Below are positions 17,039-26,759 of a DNA stretch of 64,000 bases, in pieces. The notes under the pieces are model-generated. The model worked only from the letters and a program-made list of their open reading frames with translations, was not told where the DNA came from and did not search any database. The stretch's first letter is position 1, and each line of letters begins with the position of its first letter. The stretch lies in the NCBI GenBank assembly GCA_016765495.1, contig JAESPV010000021.1, positions 59,395 through 123,394 on the forward strand. The letters run 5' to 3'. Made by a program: the position numbers and the translations under genes. Origin of the DNA: Desulfocapsa sp. Lineage in GTDB: Bacteria > Desulfobacterota > Desulfobulbia > Desulfobulbales > Desulfocapsaceae.

Positions 17039-17774
17039 AGTGGTACCTCGGTAAAGAAAAATACTGAATCAATGTGTTGGTGAATTCGTCTGCCACTCTT
17101 TGGGAAGAGGAATATATAAAGTACTCCAGGCAGCACTGCCATACTAATATGCCTACCCTGAATAATAAGGTTTACTGGACGAAAGAGGTCAAGTGCTGAG
17201 AGTAGGGGGAGAACCTTATAGGTCAAACGGTGACTGAACATGCGTTCCCATATGATATGCAAATGAATAGTTGGAGAAAGAAAACCAAGTACTAACAAAG
17301 CGTTAGGTGTCTCATGGCGATCTGTGAAAAGGCATTGCTTGAAAGTAAGCGGTATTTTATAGATCGTTTTTTTTACCCTGGTTTTTTTTGAGCAGAGATT
17401 TTATTTCTTTTCCAATAGTTTTCAGTATTTTGTGAATGATATCGCCTTGGAAGCTTTGTTATCTGTAAGGGTGCTTGTTAAGGGAATTCTGATACTTTGA
17501 AAAAAAAGTGACTTATAATTACTGGGTTTTAGGGAGAAAGAAAAGAAAAAAAGAAGTTGTGTCATAAGTAAAACTGATACCTTTAACAATTATTCTTTAT
17601 TTAATAAGTGTCTTGTTAAATAGAATGTGGTAGGGTTTTTTCGGAAGATTCACCCCTTTTGTGATGTCTGGCAATGTGCCGATGACTAAGTGGCTGAAAA
17701 TAATCTAGTTGTAGGAGTGAGTAGCGGTTGTTTTCAGTTAAATTGGAAAACCGATTAATTATGGAGAACATTGT
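17039..17774. other. Long AT-rich intergenic region upstream of acs
   Basis: About 735 bases without a convincing gene. A 92-codon minus-strand ORF (17020-17298) overlaps the ArsR start and has no recognisable family. The rest is AT-rich with frequent stops in all frames. It should hold the promoters of the ArsR gene and of acs and probably a long acs leader. No clear terminator or operator was identified. Confidence 0.5.
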
Positions 17775-19766
17775 ATGAGTTCAAGTGACGATAAAATTAC
17801 AAGCCTGTTAAGTGAAGAACGAGTTTTCGAGCCACCAACCGAAGGACGCGATGCTGCCGCGATCGGAAGCCTTGATGCGTATCACGCTGAGTATAAAAGA
17901 TCCATGGAAGATCCGGAAGGGTACTGGGCGGAGCGTGCTGAAGAGCTGGTGACCTGGGATAAGAAATGGGATACCGTACTTGATGCCGACTTTGACAAAC
18001 CTGAGTTTCACTGGTTCAAAGGAGGTAAATTGAATGTTTCTTATAACTGCCTTGATCGTCATCTTGAAAATGGTCGCCGTAATAAAGCTGCGCTTATCTG
18101 GCAGGGTGAGCCCGAAGAAGATGTAAAAGTGTACACCTATCAGATGCTGCACACAGAAGTTTGTCGTTTTGCCAATGTTTTGAAGAAAAAGGGCGTGAAA
18201 AAGGGTGATCGTGTTTCCATTTATCTTCCTATGATTCCTGAGTTATCTATTGCGCTTCTTGCCTGTGCACGACTTGGTGCCATACATTCAGTAGTGTTCG
18301 CAGGGTTTTCTTCCGTTGCACTGCAAAGCCGCATCCAGGATTGCGAGGCCAAGGTTCTGGTAACCGCTGATGCTGTTATTCGTGCAGGAAAGACCATTCC
18401 ATTGAAACCAAATGCTGATGAGGCTTTAAGCGAATGTGATACCATCGAAAGCTGTGTCGTTGTGAAACGTGCTGGAAATGATGTTTCCATGACTGATGGT
18501 CGTGACAGCTGGTGGCACGATGAAGTAGCAGAAAGCGATATCGCATCGACCTGTGACCCCGAGTCCATGGATGCTGAGGACATTCTCTTCATTCTCTACA
18601 CTTCCGGTTCCACCGGAAAACCCAAAGGTGTTGTGCATACCACTGGAGGGTATCTCACCTACGTTATGCATACCTGCCAGTATGTCTTTGATATGAAGGA
18701 TGATGATGTTTACTGGTGTACAGCTGATGTTGGTTGGGTTACTGGACATTCCTATATCCTCTACGGTCCTCTTGGACTTGGTGCCACTTCCATCATGTTT
18801 GAAGGCGTACCAACCTATCCAGGTCCCGATCGTTTCTGGAAAATCGTTGAAAAATTCCAGGTAAATACTTTCTATACTGCACCCACAGTTATTCGTGCTC
18901 TTATGCGTGATGGTGACGGACCTACGCAGCGCTATGATCTCTCCAGTCTCCGTATTCTTGGATCGGTTGGTGAGCCGATTAATCCCGAGGCGTGGATGTG
19001 GTATCATGTAAATATCGGGAAAGAAAAGCTACCCATCGTTGATACCTGGTGGCAGACCGAGACTGGTGGACTTATGATTTCGCCACTTCCCTACGCCACG
19101 CCAACAAAACCCGGCTCTGCAAGTTTACCGCTTCCTGGGATTGATGCGGCTATTTTTAATGAGGAAGGTGAGGAAGCCGGCCCAAATGAGGGTGGACATC
19201 TGGTCATTCGAAAACCATGGCCGGGAATGCTTCGCGGTGTGTTTGGTGATCCTGAACGTTACAAGAAAGCCTATTTTAATCGTTACAAAGACACCTACGA
19301 CCCAGAAGATGGTGCCCGCAAGGATGATGACGGTTATTTCTGGATCATGGGGCGTCTTGATGATGTAGTTAATGTATCAGGTCATAGACTTGGAACGGCT
19401 GAGATTGAGTCCGCTCTCGTTTCGCATCCGGTTATTGCAGAGGCAGCCGCTGTTGGGATTCCACACACGATTAAGGGACAGGCCGTTTATGCTTTTGTTA
19501 CCCCAAATACTGGTGTGGAGCATACTCCAGAACTGCTGGCTGAGTTAAGGGGACATGTTCGTAAAGAAATTGGACCTATTGCCACGCCAGATGCCATACA
19601 GTATGCACCAGGTCTGCCGAAAACAAGAAGTGGAAAAATTATGCGTCGCGTGCTTCGTAAAATTGCAGCCAATGATTTTGAAAATTTTGGTGATACCTCA
19701 ACTCTTGCCGACCCTTCAGTTGTTGAAGATTTGATCAAGGGCAAGAAAGCACTGGATAATAAATAA
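17775..19766 (+). CDS. acs: Acetyl-CoA synthetase (AMP-forming)
   Basis: A 663-residue adenylate-forming enzyme that activates acetate to acetyl-CoA. The AMP-binding core signature [19 protein letters not shown] is present, as are [28 protein letters not shown] and the adenylate hinge [22 protein letters not shown]. The C-terminal acetylatable lysine motif [16 protein letters not shown] is intact, so regulation by lysine acetylation is possible. The length is typical. It is monocistronic, followed by two hairpins and a convergent ActP-like acetate symporter, so uptake and activation of acetate may be functionally linked although the symporter looks imported. Confidence 0.95.
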   Translation: MSSSDDKITSLLSEERVFEPPTEGRDAAAIGSLDAYHAEYKRSMEDPEGYWAERAEELVTWDKKWDTVLDADFDKPEFHWFKGGKLNVSYNCLDRHLENGRRNKAALIWQGEPEEDVKVYTYQMLHTEVCRFANVLKKKGVKKGDRVSIYLPMIPELSIALLACARLGAIHSVVFAGFSSVALQSRIQDCEAKVLVTADAVIRAGKTIPLKPNADEALSECDTIESCVVVKRAGNDVSMTDGRDSWWHDEVAESDIASTCDPESMDAEDILFILYTSGSTGKPKGVVHTTGGYLTYVMHTCQYVFDMKDDDVYWCTADVGWVTGHSYILYGPLGLGATSIMFEGVPTYPGPDRFWKIVEKFQVNTFYTAPTVIRALMRDGDGPTQRYDLSSLRILGSVGEPINPEAWMWYHVNIGKEKLPIVDTWWQTETGGLMISPLPYATPTKPGSASLPLPGIDAAIFNEEGEEAGPNEGGHLVIRKPWPGMLRGVFGDPERYKKAYFNRYKDTYDPEDGARKDDDGYFWIMGRLDDVVNVSGHRLGTAEIESALVSHPVIAEAAAVGIPHTIKGQAVYAFVTPNTGVEHTPELLAELRGHVRKEIGPIATPDAIQYAPGLPKTRSGKIMRRVLRKIAANDFENFGDTSTLADPSVVEDLIKGKKALDNK

Positions 19767-19801
19767 TCGCTTGTTGACATGATTGGTGCAGTGCGAAAGA
19801 A

Positions 19802-19841
19802 GTTATCAGTTGTCAGTGTTCTGTAACTGACAACTGATAAC
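19802..19841. repeat. Perfect 16-bp palindrome with 8-nt loop
   Basis: GTTATCAGTTGTCAGT is followed after 8 bases by its exact reverse complement. It lies 36 bases after acs and before the terminator. No T-run follows. This may be a REP/MITE-type element or part of the transcript end. Confidence 0.7.
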
Positions 19842-19880
19842 GAATAGAGGAAAAACCCCACAGGAAATTTAATTTCCAGT

Positions 19881-19914
19881 ACGTTAAAAGCCTCCTTTCG
19901 GAGGCTTTTAACGT
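19881..19914. terminator. Bidirectional hairpin between acs and the symporter
   Basis: A perfect 15-bp stem (ACGTTAAAAGCCTCC and its complement) with a TTTC loop. The stem contains A and T tracts on both sides, so it can act as an intrinsic terminator for the converging acs and symporter transcripts. Confidence 0.85.
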
Positions 19915-19935
19915 ATTTCCTGTTTAATCAATGCA

Positions 19936-21543
19936 TCAATCTTTTTTATGAGCTACAGCCATAAAGTCATCCACTTTGCCGGTATCTTTAGTAAGAAAAG
20001 TCACTACGACCAGGGCAATAACAGCAGCAGGTACACTGTAAAGAGCAGGGTTTACCAGTACGGGAATACCAGCTATGTAGTCGACACCAAAAAATCTTCC
20101 AAATGTAAATAACAAAGAACTCACTAAACCAACAGTCATTCCGGCCATAATGCCTTGCCTGGTTAGCCTGCGCCACCATAGTGTAAAGAGCAAAGCCGGA
20201 GCAAAGGTGCTGGCCGCTATGCCAAAGCACATCCCCACCAGCATACCAACATTGACATCTTTTAGCCAAACAGCCATCGCAATAGCCAGTACAGCCAGTA
20301 CACCAGCACCTACTTTAGCAAACAGTAACTGCTCGCGATCACTACTATCCGGTCTGAGAATGCCGGCATAAAGGTCATGGGCAAAACTGGTAGTGGCTGA
20401 AATCAACAAACCGGCTGATGTACTGAGCATAGCTGCCAATGCGCCAGCAGCAATAATACCTAAGAAAATCTCACCGCCCAGCAACTGACCTAACATCGGG
20501 ACAGTCATATTGGTAGCCATGCCGCGCTGTCCTTCATCTAAAAGCTGTATAATAGTCGGGTACAGTAAGTACATCGCCGCTAAACCTACCAGCAATACCA
20601 TGGCATAAAAAGTTCCAAGTCCCCAAATAGTTAACTCAGTACTTTTCTGAGCCGACCTGGCATCCTGCACGGTATAAAAGCGAATCAGTATGTGTGGGAG
20701 TCCTAATACACCGAAAAACAGACCCAATACTAAACTCATTTGGTTCATTATATCCCGCAAGCCAACGCCAGGCGTTAAGGCACTAGGTGCATCAGGCATC
20801 GCTTTCCTGGTAGCCGCAATCACAGCTGCAGCATCTTCTGTGCCAATGTCTTTCATAATAGCGGAAGCTTCTGAAACAGCCACGCTGGGAGGAACCATTT
20901 CATGGCTGGCATCAATAATATTTAGCGGATTACCACCGAAATAAATAATGCTGGAGACTATTAACAATGCGGCCATTGCACCCCACAACAAAACTCCTTG
21001 GATAGCCTGGTTATAAGTAGTACCGCGCATACCACCTAGAATTACAAATAAAGCCATCAGTACACCAGTCGCGATTACCGTAGGCAAAAAATTCCAGCCT
21101 AATAATAATTTAAACAAGTGGCCAGCCCCCACTATTTGGGGCACTAAATAAAGAGTACAAAGAACAATCGTACTAATCATGGCCAGAATTTTTATTCCCC
21201 GACCTTCAAATCGAGCTCCCAGCGCATCTGCAATGGTAAACTTACCTGCTCTTTTAAGCGGGCCAGCTGCTACCAATAAAACGGTAATCCAAGCTCCAAA
21301 AAAACCCAGTGCTATCCACCAGCCGTCAATACCACCTAAGGCTATCGCCCCGGCTACTCCTAAAAAACTCGCTGCGCTGCTATAATCTCCGAGCATGGCC
21401 AACCCATTGATCTTCCACGGTATTTGTCCTCCGGCCACATAGAAAGATGCCGTAGTACGAGTATGTCTCCGGCTAGAATAACTTATATAAATTGTAAGTA
21501 TTACACTTAATGCCACTATTGATAATGCTATTGGGTTATCCAT
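19936..21543 (-). CDS. actP: ActP-like cation/acetate sodium:solute symporter
   Basis: A 535-residue inner-membrane carrier of the sodium:solute symporter family with about 13 hydrophobic helices. Family marks include the N-terminal YSSRRHTRTTASFYVAGGQIPWKINGLAMLGDYSSAASFLG, then GTFYAMVLLVGLAAM and the sodium-site region AAGALAAMLSTSAGLLISATTSFAHDLY. The gene is preceded by a fused stress-protein/DUF485 gene, and ActP is classically paired with the DUF485 protein YjcH, which supports acetate or a similar carboxylate as substrate. It ends just after the terminator shared with acs. The flanking genes look unlike the native genome. Confidence 0.85.
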   Translation of the reverse strand: MDNPIALSIVALSVILTIYISYSSRRHTRTTASFYVAGGQIPWKINGLAMLGDYSSAASFLGVAGAIALGGIDGWWIALGFFGAWITVLLVAAGPLKRAGKFTIADALGARFEGRGIKILAMISTIVLCTLYLVPQIVGAGHLFKLLLGWNFLPTVIATGVLMALFVILGGMRGTTYNQAIQGVLLWGAMAALLIVSSIIYFGGNPLNIIDASHEMVPPSVAVSEASAIMKDIGTEDAAAVIAATRKAMPDAPSALTPGVGLRDIMNQMSLVLGLFFGVLGLPHILIRFYTVQDARSAQKSTELTIWGLGTFYAMVLLVGLAAMYLLYPTIIQLLDEGQRGMATNMTVPMLGQLLGGEIFLGIIAAGALAAMLSTSAGLLISATTSFAHDLYAGILRPDSSDREQLLFAKVGAGVLAVLAIAMAVWLKDVNVGMLVGMCFGIAASTFAPALLFTLWWRRLTRQGIMAGMTVGLVSSLLFTFGRFFGVDYIAGIPVLVNPALYSVPAAVIALVVVTFLTKDTGKVDDFMAVAHKKD

Positions 21544-21567
21544 ACGTTTTTCATCTCCTTTAGGTTG

Positions 21568-22296
21568 TTAGATGCTTTTAGCAAGATATATTCGGGTAAT
21601 TAACACTCCGCCAATAAGCGTTCCCCAGCCAGCCCAAATGGCAAGCGGCAACCCCATTATGATAGTAGCAGCAGTTTCCTTCATAGGGGCAGAAGTTAAT
21701 AATACAGCACCAAAATATATAATTGCGAAAGCTACAAAAAGGCTGAATGAAAATTTAAAGTTCTGTTTAAATACTTCCGGTTGGAAAACCGGTTTGACAG
21801 TTTTTAACTTAGCAGACTCTTCCAGAGCAGGCAGCAAAGCAGGCATGTCCGAAATGTCTACCGAACCTTTTTTTAGTATCAACACCGGGCTGCGTGCCCC
21901 TTCTGCCACCGCTTGAGCTACGCTGCCAAAATACCACTTTTCTGCCCCTTTTCTGCCGGAATCTCCAATGATAATCAAATCGACATCATTGTCTTCGGAC
22001 ACTTTTAAAATACAAGCAGTAATACCACCTTTTTCCGACAGGGTATCAATTTTTATGCCATGTTGTTGACCATACGCTGCCACTAAATCCAGCGGCTTGT
22101 CAGTAAGTGGTTTGTGCTGCAGTCCTGTCAAAGAAGCTTCTTCGATACTTTTCTCCACTTCAAGTAACGGAATGTCTTCTTCTACCTGCATTACAATGAC
22201 TTGAGAACCATATTGAGCTGCCATCTCTACTGCCCTTTTAGCAGCTCCGAGTGACGGGTCGTAGCCATCTACGGCCACTAAGATTTTCTTGTACAA
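21568..22296 (-). CDS. Universal stress protein fused to a DUF485-like membrane domain
   Basis: A 242-residue fusion. Residues 1-143 are a UspA domain: MYKKILVAVDGYDPSLGAAKRA at the start and the ATP-binding signature G-x2-G-x9-GS at residues 111-125 (GDSGRKGAEKWYFGS). A hinge (residues 145-175) leads to two membrane helices (about 182-201 and 208-235) that resemble the DUF485/YjcH partner of ActP. It precedes the ActP-like gene by 24 bases, so this looks like a yjcH-actP pair in which the small membrane protein has gained a nucleotide-binding stress domain. Control of transport by ATP or energy state is an inference. A promoter lies about 165 bases upstream. Confidence 0.82.
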   Translation of the reverse strand: MYKKILVAVDGYDPSLGAAKRAVEMAAQYGSQVIVMQVEEDIPLLEVEKSIEEASLTGLQHKPLTDKPLDLVAAYGQQHGIKIDTLSEKGGITACILKVSEDNDVDLIIIGDSGRKGAEKWYFGSVAQAVAEGARSPVLILKKGSVDISDMPALLPALEESAKLKTVKPVFQPEVFKQNFKFSFSLFVAFAIIYFGAVLLTSAPMKETAATIIMGLPLAIWAGWGTLIGGVLITRIYLAKSI

Positions 22297-22387
22297 AGCG
22301 ACATACCTCCTTTAAGTTTGATTTTATTACTGTTTTGTTGCGTCAGTCCGAATCTCCCAAGTGAAGCAAGGGGGATAGGGGATAAGT

Positions 22388-22426
22388 AGGTGATGTGATG
22401 TGATGTGAGGTGATGTGAGGTGATGA
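22388..22426. repeat. Short GTGATG-type tandem repeat
   Basis: Tandem units of TGATG and TGAGG, as in AGGTGATGTGATGTGATG and then TGAGGTGATGTGAGG, lie in the 5' untranslated region of the stress-protein gene. It is a possible slippage site with no known role. Confidence 0.7.
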
Positions 22427-22461
22427 TTTAATCCCTCAAACCTCACCTAAGCACTTGTAAC

Positions 22462-22489
22462 ATCATAAAAGACACTTGCAGAAAGTCAA
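22462..22489 (-). promoter_or_regulatory. Sigma-70-type promoter for the Usp-DUF485/symporter operon
   Basis: On the minus strand, TTGACT (22489-22484), a 16-base spacer and TATGAT (22467-22462) form a good promoter. Transcription would begin near 22455 and run into the stress-protein gene. The element and its flanks resemble 27186-27213 upstream of the decayed aspA. Confidence 0.65.
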
Positions 22490-22751
22490 GAATATTATTC
22501 AATAAAACCAGATGTCATACTAAAATATGGTTCTGAAATTTTCGCTAAAGGCGCACGAAAGCAGTCTCATGGGAAAAATTAATCAGCGAAAAATACAGGT
22601 TCTTCAAGGCGTGTCTGGATGTTTTTGGGTAGAGCAAAAGCACTCGTAATCTTTACGGATATTTTTTGGGGGGGAGGAAGAAGTGTCAATGGTAGAAATA
22701 ACGAACAGGAACGAAATGAGTTGTACATTTTATGCTACAATCTCTTCGCCG

Positions 22752-22804
22752 CTGTACTTGAAAACCAATACATACAGGGAGTATGCCACGGTTTTCAAGT
22801 ACAG
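22752..22804. repeat. Perfect 15-bp inverted repeat with inner hairpin
   Basis: CTGTACTTGAAAACC at 22752-22766 pairs exactly with 22790-22804. The 23-base loop contains a second small stem (CATAC/GTATG). It lies downstream of the hydrogenase gene on its transcript. It may be a transcript-end structure or a small mobile palindromic element. Confidence 0.7.
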
Positions 22805-22815
22805 GTTGGTGGAAA

Positions 22816-22859
22816 AAGGACCAGTAAGATGTTCTTACATTATTTCGTGTATGGTCCTT
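22816..22859 (-). terminator. Terminator of the hydrogenase transcript
   Basis: Read on the minus strand, AAGGACCA (22859-22852) pairs with TGGTCCTT (22823-22816) and is followed by more T residues. The loop itself contains a GTAAGA/TCTTAC hairpin. It lies 15 bases after the hydrogenase stop. Confidence 0.65.
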
Positions 22860-22873
22860 GGCGATAAAAGAAA

Positions 22874-24271
22874 TTATTTTTCATTACAGCCATCATTAAT
22901 GTATTTAGTCAAAGCCCTATTGGAAGTATTCACCGCTACGATTGTACCAGAACCACTGATGCAGCCAGCAGGGCAGGCCATACCTTCTACAATGGTAAAG
23001 CCATCGCCTTTAGCTGCTTTTCCTGCCTCTAATTTTAAAGTCCTCAAGCTTCCCTTAAGCGTAGTAGGATAAACTATTTTGACCGGGTATTTCTCTAAAT
23101 CCAAAAGCTTTGCTACTGCACCCACAACGCCACCGGAATGCGCAAACATTCTGCCAATATTTGTAGCATCATTCATTTCCACTGGAGTTTCTTTAGCAGG
23201 ATCAATACCGGAAGCTTTAAAGATAGCGACCATCTCTTCAAAAGTAAGCACGATATCAATTTCATCACCCCAGGAAATCTCTTCTTTTTTCGCGCTACAA
23301 GGACCGATAAAGACAGTAATCACTTTACCTTTATGTTTATCTCTAACCAGTTGACCGGTAACCCGCATTGGCGAACGAGTGTGTGAAACAGCACTTGCTA
23401 ATTTAGGGAGTTTGTTCTTTATGGCCATTAAATAGGACGGGCAGCAGGAGTTTGTCATTATCTTCTCACCGTAGCGTTCTACTATTTCTTCCATTTCCTG
23501 CTGTGCTACAATATCCGCTCCTAATGCTACTTCGACCACCTCATTAAAGCCTAATTTCAATAAAGCCGCTTTGAAGTGGGCAGGAGTCACTTTGGGGCCA
23601 AATTGTCCAGCCAACGCAGGTGCCGGCAACGCAATGACAGGCAATCCTTGAGTACGTATCGCTTGAATTGTATCGACAATTTGTGTGCTATCGTCAATAG
23701 CTCCCAATGGGCAGGCTGCTAAACAAGTACCGCATGAAACACAGCTTTCCTCGTCTATTATTATTTTGTTGCATTCATCAAATTTTACCGCACCCACACC
23801 ACAAGATTTTTCGCAAGGACGCTCTACCGCCAAAATTGCTCCATAAGGGCAATTTTGAGCACACTTGCCACACCCTATGCAGGCATCACCGATAACAGCC
23901 AGGTTATTCACTATGGAAATAGTATTTTTAGGGCAATTGTTGCGGCAAAGTTGACCGGTACAATTCTGACAAAGAGCAGTGATGAAATATTTGTTTTTAC
24001 CAAACATACAGCTGTTGCATGCCTCAGTAATAGCATTTATGACCTTCCCGGATCCCTTGTTCATTGTCAAACGCACCCGTTGCTCGGTAATTACCAACTC
24101 TTGCTCCGGACTGTAGCGACCTTCGTAGTATGCAGAAGGTACCAATTGACTTGCTAACGTTTTAATATCTTCATCTGTAATTTCTATAGGCAAAGGTTGT
24201 TCCTGTGCCCAGTTGGCAACCTTTGTATATATATCTCGTCTTATTTTTGTTATTGTTGAACTTGGATTCAT
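22874..24271 (-). CDS. Monomeric [FeFe] hydrogenase with ferredoxin-type Fe-S domains
   Basis: A 465-residue protein predicted to catalyse reversible hydrogen formation. The N-terminal half carries cysteine clusters for several 4Fe-4S centres: CNSC (residues 85-88), CQNC...CRNNCP, CIGCGKCAQNCP (131-141) and CVSCGTCLAACP (177-188). The C-terminal half has the three H-cluster motifs in modified form: TNSCCPSY (273-280) for TSCCPxW, GPCSAKKEE (323-331) for MPCxxKxxE and EGMACPAGCISG (429-440) for ExMACxxGCxxGGG. All cluster cysteines are kept. The type resembles the monomeric group B enzymes of anaerobic Firmicutes, whose physiological role is little studied. No signal peptide is present, so it is cytoplasmic. 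It lies downstream of hydG, its maturase. Confidence 0.85.
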   Translation of the reverse strand: MNPSSTITKIRRDIYTKVANWAQEQPLPIEITDEDIKTLASQLVPSAYYEGRYSPEQELVITEQRVRLTMNKGSGKVINAITEACNSCMFGKNKYFITALCQNCTGQLCRNNCPKNTISIVNNLAVIGDACIGCGKCAQNCPYGAILAVERPCEKSCGVGAVKFDECNKIIIDEESCVSCGTCLAACPLGAIDDSTQIVDTIQAIRTQGLPVIALPAPALAGQFGPKVTPAHFKAALLKLGFNEVVEVALGADIVAQQEMEEIVERYGEKIMTNSCCPSYLMAIKNKLPKLASAVSHTRSPMRVTGQLVRDKHKGKVITVFIGPCSAKKEEISWGDEIDIVLTFEEMVAIFKASGIDPAKETPVEMNDATNIGRMFAHSGGVVGAVAKLLDLEKYPVKIVYPTTLKGSLRTLKLEAGKAAKGDGFTIVEGMACPAGCISGSGTIVAVNTSNRALTKYINDGCNEK

Positions 24272-24708
24272 TGTACATCCCTCACTCTTATATTAGAATT
24301 CTCTCAGAAAGCGTAACGCAACACTTTCTGCACTTTCCGCACCCTCTACAGAGGGCTGTTATATTTACATTTTCAATGTGCAGACAGGTTAAAATGTCTG
24401 GTTTAACTTGCTTCTAAAGCATTTCACTGATTTTTAAATGCAGCTACATCCAAAGGATGTTTGTGCGGCTCGATTTTTGAGAGCTACACCTTTGTTAGTA
24501 TCGAGGGTGGGGTAGCGTTCTTTCAGCGGGGCAGTGGAGAGGGGAGAATAGCTTCCCAGTACGCTTTCATGAACAAAAAACACTTCTGCAACGACCCTGT
24601 AAACACTCACGGTACCTCGCAAAAAAATCGCCACAATATCACAAAAAACAGCAGAACACTATAACATACTATAAAAAAACTATAATTTGCTTAGCCTTTA
24701 ACTGGACC
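24272..24708. other. Structured intergenic region between hydrogenase and hydG
   Basis: About 437 bases with no recognised gene. It contains small hairpins (CCCTCT/AGAGGG near 24343-24356 and CAGACA/TGTCTG near 24380-24399). A 66-codon minus-strand ORF (24434-24634) has no family resemblance. The region probably holds the hydrogenase promoter and leader, but no convincing -35/-10 pair was found. Confidence 0.45.
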
Positions 24709-26151
24709 CTAAAAATACAAGTCCCGCTGCCCTTGTTCGATTAGCTTCAACTTCTCCTGAGTTGCTTTACGCATACCTGCTTTGGGGATTTCTGTTAAAT
24801 GTTGTCTTATGGTTTCTTCACCCACCGCCTTTGTTTCAGGTGAAGCGTAATCCATCAAGTATTCTTTAAAAGTTAACAAAGCATTGGGTTGACAAACATT
24901 TTGAATTTCACCGGTTTTCGCCAAAGACATAAACCTGTCGCCTGTGCGCCCTTGGCGGTAACAAGCAGTACAGTAGCTAGGCAAAAATCCCGATTGGCAT
25001 ATACCACGCAATATTTCATCCGGGCTGCGATGATCTTCAACTTCAAACTGGGGTGTTTCGGCTTGTTCCACAGCGCCGGTACCCAGTTTTTCAGCATATT
25101 TCCTTTGGTAACCGCCCACCCCGGTACAGGAACCGGCACTGATTTGTGAGACGCCGTATTTGATCAATTCATCTCTGAGTTGCGAGTTTTCACGGGTAGA
25201 TAGGATGATACCGGCGTAAGGTAATGCCAGCCTTAATATAGCAATGATTTTAGAAAATTCTTCATCATTTACTAAATTTGGATATTTATCAATATCTACA
25301 CCTTGAGCTGGGCACATCCTGGGAACCGAAACGGTGTGTGGCCCCACGCCAAACTTTTCTTCTAAGTGCAGGGCATGATAAATCAAGCCCATCACTTCAA
25401 ACTTATAGTCATAAAGACCAAATAACGCCCCGACGCCTACATCGTCAACACCTGCCGTCATAGCTCGATCCATGGCAGTGGTATGCCAGTCGTAGTCCGC
25501 CTTGGGGCCACTAAGGTGCATCTTGCGATAAGTTTCCCGGTGGTAAGTTTCTTGAAACAGAATGTAGGTACCGATACCAATTTCTTTCAGTTTGGCATAG
25601 TTTTCTACCGTAGTAGCTGCAATATTAACATTTACCCTGCGAATACTGCCATTATCCAATTTAACTCTATAGATAGTGTCAATACATTCTAAAATATACT
25701 GAATGGAGCATTGTGCTGAGTGCTCTCCTGCTTCTAAAGCCAGTCGTTTATGGCCAAGTTTCTCCAACGCTTGTACTTCTTCGACCAATTCGGGCATGGT
25801 CAGTTTGCGGCGGAGCATGTTGTTATCCTGGCGGTAACCGCAATAAACACAGTTGTTGATACAGTAGTTACTCACGTATAGTGGGGCAAATATAACCAGT
25901 CGCTTACCGTATATCTTCTCTTTGATTTCACTGGATGCCGCAAAAATTAAGTCAAGTAAATCCTTATCTTTTGTTTGCAATAATGCTGCCACTTCTAATG
26001 GTGATAATCCCTTGGTCGTTCGAGCTTTACTGATTATTTCTAGCAGTTGCTCTCTGGGTAGCTCTTGTGATGTTTCTAAATCCTGATATATTTTGCCTTC
26101 ATCGATAAAATTCGCTACTTCTTTTTGTTCCGAATGTGCATGTATTGTCAT
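24709..26151 (-). CDS. hydG: [FeFe]-hydrogenase maturase HydG, radical SAM
   Basis: A 480-residue tyrosine lyase that makes the CO and CN ligands for the H-cluster. The radical SAM motif CX3CX2C is at residues 97-104 (CINNCVYC). The C-terminal auxiliary-cluster motif is CTACYRQGRTGDRF followed about 20 residues later by C in IQNVCQPNA, which distinguishes HydG from ThiH and HydE. The HydG-specific SAGSCTGVGGY and ERGE/EAGEHSAQCS segments are also visible. The gene has a good RBS (AGGAGG) before the ATG. HydE and HydF are not in this window, so they must be elsewhere or absent. Upstream lies a decayed aspartase fragment. Confidence 0.93.
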   Translation of the reverse strand: MTIHAHSEQKEVANFIDEGKIYQDLETSQELPREQLLEIISKARTTKGLSPLEVAALLQTKDKDLLDLIFAASSEIKEKIYGKRLVIFAPLYVSNYCINNCVYCGYRQDNNMLRRKLTMPELVEEVQALEKLGHKRLALEAGEHSAQCSIQYILECIDTIYRVKLDNGSIRRVNVNIAATTVENYAKLKEIGIGTYILFQETYHRETYRKMHLSGPKADYDWHTTAMDRAMTAGVDDVGVGALFGLYDYKFEVMGLIYHALHLEEKFGVGPHTVSVPRMCPAQGVDIDKYPNLVNDEEFSKIIAILRLALPYAGIILSTRENSQLRDELIKYGVSQISAGSCTGVGGYQRKYAEKLGTGAVEQAETPQFEVEDHRSPDEILRGICQSGFLPSYCTACYRQGRTGDRFMSLAKTGEIQNVCQPNALLTFKEYLMDYASPETKAVGEETIRQHLTEIPKAGMRKATQEKLKLIEQGQRDLYF

Positions 26152-26759
26152 GCTTACCTCCTGTTTTTCAATAGAGTCGCTGCTTATGAATTTATTGAAA
26201 ATACTTTTTTAGTGAATCCCCGCGATCCGACGTAATTCTCGGCCAGTTGCATGGATTAAATAGATCGTTTTATTTAATGACTCCAACGGGCCATCTGCTA
26301 ACTCTGCTTTATCGGGGTATGGTTGATATACGCTTTAAGTCTTTGTGGGGTTACGTTAGGCATACGCACATTAGCTCAGCGCTCCAATGTCACTTCCACA
26401 TCCTGCTGCTTTACACTGTCAAATAATAAACGCTCAATAGTCTAATTTTTGTGTAGCAAATCACAATAATAATAACCATAACCATCTGTGTGAAAGTTTT
26501 CAGCAAAAAGTAGGAAATTTATAAGGTACTGCTTTTTTTATCCGCAACCCACCAGCGTGTCCACATGGGGTATTAGTACCTTCCTCCATAAAAGCAGCAA
26601 TAAAAAACAAGAAGCTTAAAGAGCATGAATGAAATTACTAACCTACATATCCCCACAAGGTACTTATCCCGCGACACTAAAAGTTTCCGACTTGTCGGGT
26701 TAGTTATTTTGTTTCACCCGTTCTTTTGTACCCATAACTAATTTGGTTGAAAAGCAGTA

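Noticed and set aside
17020-17298. 92-codon minus-strand ORF upstream of the ArsR gene
   Set aside because: It overlaps the ArsR start, has no recognisable motif and lacks an RBS.
22619-23072. ORFs at 22619-22867 and 22683-23072
   Set aside because: They run through palindromes and the hydrogenase 3' end, and their translations look random.
24434-24634. 66-codon ORF between hydrogenase and hydG
   Set aside because: No family resemblance and no RBS; probably leader sequence.
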